Assembly (NCBI GenBank): GCA_030005635.1
Contig: JARUHP010000002.1
Span: forward strand, 1-64,000
Reading direction: 5' to 3'
Length of the DNA: 64,000 bases
From: Deltaproteobacteria bacterium IMCC39146
GTDB lineage: Bacteria > Desulfobacterota > Desulfuromonadia > Desulfuromonadales > BM103
In this document: positions 25,504-32,296 of the stretch, one piece after another
Numbering within the stretch: position 1 is the stretch's first letter
Layout: every line of letters begins with the position of its first letter
The notes under the pieces: model-generated
Databases searched by the model: none
What the model was told of the DNA's origin: nothing
What the model saw: only the letters and a program-made list of their open reading frames with translations
Translations under genes and position numbers: made by a program

Positions 25504-27492
25504 GTGTTGGAATTTATTCGTAAGAGAGACGGTCGGCTTGTAGCCTTTGAAGAACAAAACATTATCTCTGCCATTCAGAAGACGGTTAAGGCCGTTGGTG
25601 GCTCTGATATGCAACAGGTCTCCGACATCGGTCGTCAGGTTGTCGGTATCCTCGAAGTTATCTACAAGGATGGGCGGATTCCGACCGTTGAAAATGTTCA
25701 GGATCTGGTCGAAAAAATCCTCATCGAAAATGGTCACGCCAAGACCGCCAAAGCTTACATCCTCTATCGCCAACAACACGCTTCCCTGCGTGAAACCAAG
25801 GCCATTATCAAGGAATCGATCGAATCGATGGATTCCTATCTCACCCAGGAGGATTGGCGGGTCAATGAGAACGCCAATATGGGTTACTCTCTGCAGGGCC
25901 TGAACAACCATATCGCTTCCAGTGTGACCAGCAACTACTGGCTGAACAAGATTTACCCACACTATGTTGCCGACGCTCATCGCGACGGTGACTTCCATAT
26001 CCACGATCTCGGCATGCTCTCGGTCTATTGCTGCGGTTGGGATCTTAAAGACCTCCTTCTCAAGGGCTTCAGCGGCGCTTACGGTAAGGTCCAGAGCGCA
26101 CCTCCCAAGCACTTCCGTACCGCTCTCGGTCAGATCGTCAACTTCTTTTATACCTTGCAGGGCGAAGCTGCCGGTGCCCAGGCCTTTGCCAATTTTGACA
26201 CACTGCTCGCACCCTTCATCCGTTACGACGGACTTTCGTATAAGGAAATCCGCCAGTCGATGCAGGAATTCATCTTTAATATGAATGTGCCGACCCGGGT
26301 CGGTTTCCAGACACCCTTTACCAATATTACCCTGGATCTTGCTCCTCCGCGTGACGTCGGCAAGGAAGCGGTTGTTATCGGCGGCCAGTTGATAGATGCG
26401 ACTTACGGCGAGTTCCAGGAAGAGATGGACCTTTTCAATCGGGCCTTCTGCGAAGTGATGATGGAAGGCGACGCTTCCGGGCGCATCTTCTCCTTCCCGA
26501 TCCCAACGGTTAACATTACCAAGGAGCTTGATTGGGACAGCCCACGCTTCGAGCCGGTGTGGGAAATGACGGCCAAGTACGGTATCCCTTATTTCAGCAA
26601 CTTCATCAATTCCGACATGGACCCTGAAGATGCGCGCTCCATGTGCTGCCGGTTGCGACTCGATAACCGCGAACTGCGCAGACGGGGCGGCGGTCTGTTT
26701 GGATCCAATCCCCTGACCGGGTCGATCGGAGTGGTGACTCTTAACCTGCCCCGGGCGGCGTACCAGGCTGAGGACATCGATGGCTTCTTCGCCAGGATCT
26801 CCGATCTGATGCGCATCGCTTACGAATCTTTCGAGATCAAGCGCAAGCAGTTGGAGCGTTTGACAGAAGAAGGACTCTACCCCTACAGCCGTTTCTACCT
26901 GCAGGGCATTCGCGAGCGCAGTGGCCGTTTTTGGGACAATCACTTTTCCACCATTGGCCTGCTCGGCATGAATGAGGCAATGCTCAACCTGATCGGCAAG
27001 GGCATTGATTCAACGGAAGGCAAGAGCCTCTCCGTGCGTACCTTGCAGTTTATGCGCAGCCAGTTGGAAACCTATCAGGAAGAAACCGGTCATCTCTACA
27101 ACCTTGAAGCGACTCCGGCAGAAGGAACCAGCTTCCGCCTGGCTCGCGCTGATAAGACGCGTTACCCCGATATCATTACTGCCGGAGATGCCGAGCCTTA
27201 CTATACGAACTCGACACAGCTCCCGGTCGGTACCACGGATGATATCTTCCAGGCACTCACCCACCAGGATTCACTGCAGACTCTCTACACCGGCGGCACC
27301 GTGTTCCATGGTTTCCTCGGCGAAAGGCTCGATGACTGGCAGAGTGCCCGGCTCATGGTGCGGCGAATTGCCGAGAATTTTCACCTTCCCTATTTTACGA
27401 TCAGCCCGACCTTTACCATCTGCCCGGAGCATGGTTACATCTCCGGTGAACACTTCGACTGTCCGCATGTGCATGAAGGGCAGGCAGCCTAG
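25504..27492 (+). CDS. nrdD: Anaerobic ribonucleoside-triphosphate reductase, large part (NrdD without glycyl-radical domain)
   Basis: This class III reductase reduces NTPs to dNTPs without oxygen. The 662-aa product has an N-terminal ATP-cone (residues 1-95, LEFIRKRDGRLVAFEEQNII) and the barrel with MCCRLRLDNRELRRRGGGLFG around residue 380. It ends ICPEHGYISGEHFDCPHVHE, the equivalent of the zinc site. The normal C-terminal RVxGY glycyl-radical segment is absent. It is encoded separately at 27691-27831. The zinc motif is also altered, reading C..H and C.H.H. I chose GTG 25504 because GGGGGAGG stands 5 nt upstream; the frame is open from TTG 25489. Confidence 0.92.
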   Translation: MLEFIRKRDGRLVAFEEQNIISAIQKTVKAVGGSDMQQVSDIGRQVVGILEVIYKDGRIPTVENVQDLVEKILIENGHAKTAKAYILYRQQHASLRETKAIIKESIESMDSYLTQEDWRVNENANMGYSLQGLNNHIASSVTSNYWLNKIYPHYVADAHRDGDFHIHDLGMLSVYCCGWDLKDLLLKGFSGAYGKVQSAPPKHFRTALGQIVNFFYTLQGEAAGAQAFANFDTLLAPFIRYDGLSYKEIRQSMQEFIFNMNVPTRVGFQTPFTNITLDLAPPRDVGKEAVVIGGQLIDATYGEFQEEMDLFNRAFCEVMMEGDASGRIFSFPIPTVNITKELDWDSPRFEPVWEMTAKYGIPYFSNFINSDMDPEDARSMCCRLRLDNRELRRRGGGLFGSNPLTGSIGVVTLNLPRAAYQAEDIDGFFARISDLMRIAYESFEIKRKQLERLTEEGLYPYSRFYLQGIRERSGRFWDNHFSTIGLLGMNEAMLNLIGKGIDSTEGKSLSVRTLQFMRSQLETYQEETGHLYNLEATPAEGTSFRLARADKTRYPDIITAGDAEPYYTNSTQLPVGTTDDIFQALTHQDSLQTLYTGGTVFHGFLGERLDDWQSARLMVRRIAENFHLPYFTISPTFTICPEHGYISGEHFDCPHVHEGQAA

Positions 27493-27507
27493 CTGTAAAT
27501 GAAGTTA

Positions 27508-27656
27508 CTTATAACCAAAACAAAGGCAGTACTGATTTAACGCAAAGGTGCGAAGAGGTAGAGAAAGGCCGCAAAGAAAACCACTTCAAAGCGAGAAAAA
27601 TCACTCTTTGCGTCTTGCTTGGCTTTTCTTAGCGTCTTTGCGTTGGGCTTTTGATT
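27508..27656. repeat. CGCAAAGACGC-family repeat, copy B
   Basis: The copy has an outer arm (ACTTATAACCAAAACAAAGG) and the two inner arms (AACGCAAAGGTGCGAAGAGG and GCGTCTTTGCGTTGGGC). It occupies the gap between the two nrdD genes and may have inserted at, or caused, the split. Confidence 0.75.
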
Positions 27657-27690
27657 GTCACCCGAGCGTAAAAAATCAAAGGAGAAAGAC

Positions 27691-27831
27691 ATGTCAACCA
27701 AGTGTGCAGCTAAAACCGAAGTTTACTCCCGTGTTTGCGGTTTCTTTCGCCCAGTCCAGCAGTGGAACAAGGGCAAGAAAGCCGAGTTTGAGGATCGTCA
27801 GGAGTATGTTGTTGAAGAAGATCGTCGCTAG
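27691..27831 (+). CDS. Stand-alone glycyl-radical domain of NrdD, 46 aa
   Basis: The frame ATG 27691 to TAG 27829-27831 encodes MSTKCAAKTEVYSRVCGFF followed by RPVQQWNKGKKAEFEDRQEY. This is the C-terminal glycyl-radical region of class III reductase, with Gly17 in RVCGF as the radical site. An AAAGGAGAAAGAC ribosome site precedes the ATG. The large subunit lacks this segment, so the two should act together after activation by NrdG (28206-28901). KCAAKTEVYSRV resembles the residues just after the zinc site in intact NrdD, so Cys5 might complete the metal site. It cannot be a simple frameshift product, since 198 bp with a repeat lies between. Confidence 0.88.
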   Translation: MSTKCAAKTEVYSRVCGFFRPVQQWNKGKKAEFEDRQEYVVEEDRR

Positions 27832-27936
27832 TTTCTGTCCGGAAACCGCCTTTTCCGCAATCTCTGCGTCAATCTGCACATTTGATTGTGCGGCGTAAAG
27901 TACTACGCCTCCGCTCAAATGCTTGATTTCCTTGAC

Positions 27937-28104
27937 CTAGCAGCCTGTCGGGCAATCAATAAACTGGCTGCAAATTCGTCTGTTTGGTCCATATTTCAGC
28001 TCCTTTTCGACCAATAGCTACGGCTATTGCTCTCAAATGAGCCAAAATCTGGCCTCAAACATTCAAGTTTTCGCTTCAGCCCTGATTGTCCGACAGGCTG
28101 CTAG
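27937..28104. mobile_element. MITE-like 168-bp element, copy 3
   Basis: Same ends (CTAGCAGCCTGTCGG and CCGACAGGCTGCTAG) and interior as the other copies, with scattered substitutions. It lies between the glycyl-radical gene and nrdG. Confidence 0.8.
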
Positions 28105-28147
28105 CGAAAAATTGCTGGTTTCCAAATCAGAAACGGACACAACCGCT

Positions 28148-28180
28148 AGGGACTGTCCCGGCAGTTAACGGGACTGTCCC
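28148..28180. repeat. GGGRCTGTCC-type REP, copy 3
   Basis: AGGGACTGTCCCG and CGGGACTGTCCCT pair with a single central mismatch around an 8-nt loop and are followed by TTTT. It may end the nrdD transcript just ahead of nrdG. Confidence 0.6.
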
Positions 28181-28205
28181 TTTTCTCTGTAAAGTGTAAT
28201 AATTT

Positions 28206-28901
28206 ATGGGTATCAAAGGTTTTCAAGGGACCAGTCTGCTCGATTTTCCGGGGAGAATTGCTTCTTTGGTCTTCTGGGGCGGGTGCAATTTGACCTGCCC
28301 TTTTTGTCATAATCCAGCCTTGGTGCTCGATCCGGAGACTTACCCGAGTCTGTGCCCTGATGATCTCCTGGCCGATCTGGCCGAACGAAAATCCTTTATC
28401 GATGGTGTTGTTGTCTCCGGTGGCGAGCCTACGCTGGGACAGGACCTGATCCCCTTTCTCGAGGCGGTCAAGGCGTTGAGCTTGTCTGTCAAACTTGATA
28501 GTAACGGCCTTGCCCCTACGGTGATCTCTGAATTGTTGCGCCAAGGGTTGGTTGACTACCTGGCTATAGACTTGAAAACTTTGCCACAGCGTTATCCGGA
28601 GTTGCATAGTGGGCCGGTTGCGTACGAGAAGCTGCATGAGACAGTTTCTCTCTGTCGCGAGGCGTCAGTAGAACTCGAGTATCGAACCACTTGTGTGCCG
28701 GGCTGGGTTGACGAGGATGTGATCACTACGCTGGGAGAGTTGATTGATGGCACCCCGCTCTGGGCCATACAGCAGTATCATCCTGAACACGCTCTTTGTG
28801 GAGACGCCCGGGAAACGGCAGCCTACTCGCCGGAAAAAATCCAGTCTTTTGCTGATATCGCCAGCCGTTATGCGAAGAGGGTGATTGTGAGGGGGGTGTG
28901 A
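28206..28901 (+). CDS. nrdG: Anaerobic ribonucleotide reductase activating protein NrdG
   Basis: This radical-SAM enzyme generates the glycyl radical on NrdD. The 231-aa product has WGGCNLTCPFCHNPAL near residue 22, with the CxxxCxxC cluster binding a 4Fe-4S, and GGEP near residue 80 for SAM. It is longer than E. coli NrdG and of the T. maritima-like type. It is downstream of both NrdD parts but separated from them by a MITE and a REP, so it may have its own promoter. The ribosome site before the ATG is weak. Confidence 0.9.
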   Translation: MGIKGFQGTSLLDFPGRIASLVFWGGCNLTCPFCHNPALVLDPETYPSLCPDDLLADLAERKSFIDGVVVSGGEPTLGQDLIPFLEAVKALSLSVKLDSNGLAPTVISELLRQGLVDYLAIDLKTLPQRYPELHSGPVAYEKLHETVSLCREASVELEYRTTCVPGWVDEDVITTLGELIDGTPLWAIQQYHPEHALCGDARETAAYSPEKIQSFADIASRYAKRVIVRGV

Positions 28902-28961
28902 GTTGTGAAGTGCATTGCGGGACGCGATTCACCGGTGTTGTTTCTGGCTTTCGTCTTTTAA

Positions 28962-29130
28962 AAAGCAAAGCAGTAAGATCTGAAACCAAAAGCGTAACGC
29001 AAAGACGCTAAGAAAAGCTAAGAAAGGCGCAAAGGGTGACTATTATCGCTTTTGCAGTGGTTTTCTTTGCGGCTTTTTTTGCCCCTTCGCGTTAAATCCT
29101 TACAACCGTTGTTTGGGTTATTAAGACCCA
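28962..29130. repeat. CGCAAAGACGC-family repeat, copy C
   Basis: The arms are AGCGTAACGCAAAGACGCTA and CCCCTTCGCGTTAAATCC, with the outer end TTGTTTGGGTTATTAAGACC. The orientation is opposite to copies A and B. It fills most of the gap after nrdG. Confidence 0.7.
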
Positions 29131-29150
29131 ATTACATAGACAGAAAATAA

Positions 29151-29176
29151 AAAACCCGGCCAATTAGCCGGGTTTT
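29151..29176. terminator. Bidirectional intrinsic terminator
   Basis: AAAACCCGGC and GCCGGGTTTT form a perfect 10-bp stem with a 6-nt loop, ending in A and T runs on either side. It serves nrdG and the small minus-strand gene ending at 29204. Confidence 0.85.
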
Positions 29177-29203
29177 GATGTTTGCTATGAAAGTGTCGGG
29201 TAA

Positions 29204-29332
29204 TTAAAAGCGCAACCAGAGCAGGAAGGAGATACTGATTATCAGCATGGCGCTACCGGCCAGCAGGTATAGAAGTACATCCATCAGGTTGATCTGTGAC
29301 CAGAATTTTCTGCTGTCCATCGTTTTAGGCAT
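29204..29332 (-). CDS. Small single-pass membrane protein, 42 aa
   Basis: The frame has a 20-residue hydrophobic helix (VLLYLLAGSAMLIISISFLL) near its C-terminus and a polar N-terminus. I chose ATG 29332 because GGAG lies 7 nt upstream. The longer frame to 29407 has no ribosome site. It lies downstream of a membrane-anchored diheme protein and may belong with it. No family was recognised. Confidence 0.5.
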   Translation of the reverse strand: MPKTMDSRKFWSQINLMDVLLYLLAGSAMLIISISFLLWLRF

Positions 29333-29619
29333 AATCAGCTCCGTCCTTGGGTCTTTATCTAATCCCTGCGGTTTTTTGTTGAGGATTAAATAGCTGAAGC
29401 AATGCATGTGCCAAGAAGGGTTAACTGCTGATCTTTTTATGTAACCTGCTGAAAAAACAGGGTAGGTTGTTGTTTTGATGTTTTAGCGCGGCGTCTCTTG
29501 GTAATAGGGGTTGTGTAAAATGACCAAATGACGGCGTTCTTTACCGAAATTTGACTATATGACCTGTTGCGTTATTCAGCTTTACCTGAAAGAGGCAGCG
29601 GCTGACTTGGATGTGGCTG

Positions 29620-29889
29620 CTAAGGATTTCCCATCTTGTGACAGAACAGGCACCGGGCTTTGGGAGGGTGGCCCTCAGGAAAAGCGACATTGTCATCGTT
29701 ATGGCAGTCTTCACAAAACTTTTCAGCGGCTTTTTTGCCTTCGGCTTTAACCAGTTCGTGAAACTGACGATGGTCGTCATCGTAGGGAACGCGACTGGTG
29801 GATTCCGGTGGCGCTTGCCAGAGAAAAGCCAGGATCACGATAGCAACTCCGACCAGTATGTAATCACGTTTTTTAAGAGACAGAGCCAT
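29620..29889 (-). CDS. Membrane-anchored diheme c-type cytochrome, 89 aa
   Basis: The small protein has one N-terminal hydrophobic anchor (YILVGVAIVILAFLWQAP, residues 10-27) and two heme motifs, CEDCH (about 59-63) and CLFCH (about 80-84). Extra histidines in DDHRQFHELV and EGHPPKA could be the distal ligands. It would face the periplasm and could pass electrons from the inner membrane to soluble cytochromes. It is flanked by two other minus-strand membrane protein genes. The quinone or protein partner is unknown. Confidence 0.82.
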   Translation of the reverse strand: MALSLKKRDYILVGVAIVILAFLWQAPPESTSRVPYDDDHRQFHELVKAEGKKAAEKFCEDCHNDDNVAFPEGHPPKARCLFCHKMGNP

Positions 29890-30079
29890 TAAAGACCTCG
29901 TTTTGTTTTAGATTGTTTCGGTGCAAAAGTGTCGATGAGCCAGATTGATATCAAAAGAACCGCATCAGGATAACATCACTCACCAAACACTGCAACCGGT
30001 GTGCAGACGCTCTCTAATCAAGATTTCTAATGGTCTCCTCGTTTTCTGGGGGAGGTACGTCCGAGTAATGTCGCTGTGG

Positions 30080-30415
30080 TTAATCGTTGCGAATAAATAG
30101 TAAATAGATTGAAAGAAAGATAATGAAGGCACCTCCGCCAATCAGGACCACGAGAGATTCAGTCGGCATGCCGTCTTTCATCGTAGTGTCTTGGGCGAGG
30201 GTATAGCCGAGCAGGTAAATGAACCCGGTGATAGACATGACCGTGACCAGCAGCAGGCGCCAACGCATGAAGTAGGCGATGACTGCCAGCACACCGATGC
30301 CGGCCAGGAAGTAGGGGTGCTCCATGACCGTTTTCACGTCCATGGTTTGCAGAAATTCCATGACCTTCGTGGTTTCAAACTGTTTCAGGAATTCGATGAC
30401 TGCGGTAAAATCCAT
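30080..30415 (-). CDS. Hypothetical membrane protein with three helices
   Basis: The 111-aa product has hydrophobic segments at about 37-48, 52-72 and 89-107 and a short amphipathic N-terminus with a repeated FL..(F/M) pattern. No motif was recognised. It is the first of three minus-strand membrane genes (30415 down to 29204), diverging from murI. Its role may be linked to the diheme protein, but that is inference from position only. Confidence 0.6.
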   Translation of the reverse strand: MDFTAVIEFLKQFETTKVMEFLQTMDVKTVMEHPYFLAGIGVLAVIAYFMRWRLLLVTVMSITGFIYLLGYTLAQDTTMKDGMPTESLVVLIGGGAFIIFLSIYLLFIRND

Positions 30416-30567
30416 TTAAAGCCCCCGGCATTTGTTGCGACTTGAGCAAAGTTACATAAAACTATGTTAACATTTTTTGAAAAGTGGGCAAAGGCTAAAA
30501 AGCCTGCATAAATCTTGACTTTTGCGGGTGTGCTCACTAGAGTATCGGCCTGCTTTAAACCTAAGAA

Positions 30568-31383
30568 ATGAGGGTTGAAACGGTGCCAGAAAGAGCGATT
30601 GGTGTCTTTGATTCAGGAGTGGGCGGGTTAACTGTTCTCAAGGAGCTGCGCCGCCAGGTTCCAGGTGAAAATCTCATTTACCTGGGGGATACGGCCCGTG
30701 TCCCTTATGGTACGAAGAGCGCGACCACAGTTTTGCGCTACGCCCATGAGGCGGCACGTTTCCTCCTTGAACAAAAAGTCAAACTTCTGGTCGTGGCATG
30801 TAATACGGCTTCAGCGGTGGCTCTTGATGGCCTGTCAGAGAGCTACCAGATCCCGGTGGTAGGCGTTATCGAGCCGGGCGCGCGGCGCGCGATTGAAGTC
30901 AGCGCCAATGGTCGGATAGGGGTGGTCGGCACGGAAGGGACGATCCGCAGTGGCGCTTACGAACGGGCTCTGCGTCGCGAACGTGCTGATGTTATCGTGC
31001 ATACTGCCGCTTGTCCTCTCTTTGTGCCTCTGGCTGAAGAAGGATGGGCCGGACACGAGGTCACTCGCTTGGCTACTCGCGAATACCTTGCGCCGCTGCT
31101 CGCTGAGGGGATTGACACGCTGGTTCTCGGTTGTACACATTACCCTCTTCTCAAGCCGATGTTGCAGGAGGTCGTTGGCCCTCAGGTGCGACTCGTCGAT
31201 TCAGCGCAGGAAACGGCCAAGGCCGTTGCGGCACAACTCTCAACACATCGATTGCAAGGGCAGGCACAGCCAGCGTCGTCCCCACGTTATTTTGTTACCG
31301 ATATTCCTGACCGTTTTGAGCGGGTGGGCGGGGCCTTCCTGGGAGAACCTCTACAAGGTGTAACAACGGTTAGTCTTGATTAA
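30568..31383 (+). CDS. murI: Glutamate racemase
   Basis: MurI makes D-glutamate for peptidoglycan. The 271-aa protein has IGVFDSGVGGLTVLKEL (residues 11-27), the first catalytic Cys in VACNTAS (near 76), and the second in VLGCTHYPLL (near 188). The frame starts at ATG 30568; GTG 30583 is a possible alternative. It is followed by a GerMN-domain gene after a repeat-filled gap. Confidence 0.95.
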   Translation: MRVETVPERAIGVFDSGVGGLTVLKELRRQVPGENLIYLGDTARVPYGTKSATTVLRYAHEAARFLLEQKVKLLVVACNTASAVALDGLSESYQIPVVGVIEPGARRAIEVSANGRIGVVGTEGTIRSGAYERALRRERADVIVHTAACPLFVPLAEEGWAGHEVTRLATREYLAPLLAEGIDTLVLGCTHYPLLKPMLQEVVGPQVRLVDSAQETAKAVAAQLSTHRLQGQAQPASSPRYFVTDIPDRFERVGGAFLGEPLQGVTTVSLD

Positions 31384-31400
31384 CGCCAGTTCCTTTATCT

Positions 31401-31611
31401 TGTGGGTCTATAACCCAAACAAAGGGAATACTGTCTTTACACCAAAACAGTTAAAAGCTGAAACCAAAAGCCCAACGCAAAGACGCTAAGAAAATCCAAG
31501 AAAGGCGCAAAGGGTGACTATTCTGGTTTTTTGAAGTGGTTTGCTGTGCGGGCTTTCTCTACCCCTTAGCGCCTTTGCGTTAAATCCTTACAACCTTTTT
31601 TGGGTTATAAG
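31401..31611. repeat. CGCAAAGACGC-family repeat, copy D
   Basis: This is the full-length reverse-complement partner of copy A. It runs from GTCTATAACCCAAACAAAGG to AACCTTTTTTGGGTTATAAG, with inner arms CAACGCAAAGACGCTAAG and CTTAGCGCCTTTGCGTT. It fills the space between murI and the GerMN gene. Confidence 0.75.
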
Positions 31612-31648
31612 TCTGTTTTCTTTTGCTCAACAGCCTTCAGGTTTAACG

Positions 31649-32296
31649 ATGCCAAAATCTAATTACGAACCAAACAATTTGAAAAAGCGACCATACCGTA
31701 AGTACCTCATCGTCTGGGGAGCCCTTGCTGTGCTGGTCTTTGCTGTCGGACTGCTGGTGGGTTATCTCAATACCGCAGTGGCTCCGCAACCCTCGCCGTC
31801 TGCGGTGGAGCCCTCAGCGGTTACGACCAGAGAAGTGATCCTTTATTTCGCTTCTGTTGACGGTCAGACCCTGGTTGCCGAAACACGTGATATTGCAGAA
31901 TGCCAGCAGGATGAAGATTGTCTGCGAGACACGGTCAGGGCTTTGATTGCAGGTTCTCAAGGCGGGCTTGCTGCAATTTTGCCAGTTCAGGTTGCGCTCA
32001 ACGATGCCTCGGTCGAGGGTAGCCTGGTGAAGGTCGATTTCAGCCAGGAGTTGATATCTGCACATCCCGGTGGAACCCAGAGCGAACTGCTGACGATCTA
32101 CGGTTTGGCCGACACTCTCGCTGTTAATTTTCCACACCTTCGCCAGATGAGGGTCCTGGTCGACGGGGCGCCGGTGGCAACATTAAAGGGTCATGTTGAT
32201 TTACGTCAACCGATCAATCCTGACTTTAGCCTGGTGGAAGAGGGGATGGCACCTGTCGGCATAATCCTCAGTTTACCTGCCGGAGGAGACGAATGA
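31649..32296 (+). CDS. GerMN-domain membrane-anchored protein
   Basis: The 215-aa product has one N-terminal membrane helix (residues 18-40), a Pro/Ser-rich linker and a GerMN domain (about 60-190: VILYFASVDGQTLVAETRDI, VKVDFSQEL, GGTQSELLTIYGLADTLA). GerMN domains occur in spore germination protein GerM and in envelope proteins of non-sporulating bacteria. The role here is unknown. The ATG at 31649 is chosen; the longer frame begins in a repeat. Its last codon overlaps the metH-like start as ATGA (32293-32296), so translation is coupled. Confidence 0.8.
   Translation: MPKSNYEPNNLKKRPYRKYLIVWGALAVLVFAVGLLVGYLNTAVAPQPSPSAVEPSAVTTREVILYFASVDGQTLVAETRDIAECQQDEDCLRDTVRALIAGSQGGLAAILPVQVALNDASVEGSLVKVDFSQELISAHPGGTQSELLTIYGLADTLAVNFPHLRQMRVLVDGAPVATLKGHVDLRQPINPDFSLVEEGMAPVGIILSLPAGGDE

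Noticed and set aside
25480-26943. 487-codon minus-strand frame opposite nrdD
   Set aside because: nrdD is certain on the plus strand from conserved motifs; the reverse frame has no recognisable domain.
27694-27918. 74-codon minus-strand frame over the small nrdD gene
   Set aside because: The plus-strand frame has a clear glycyl-radical motif and ribosome site; the reverse frame does not.
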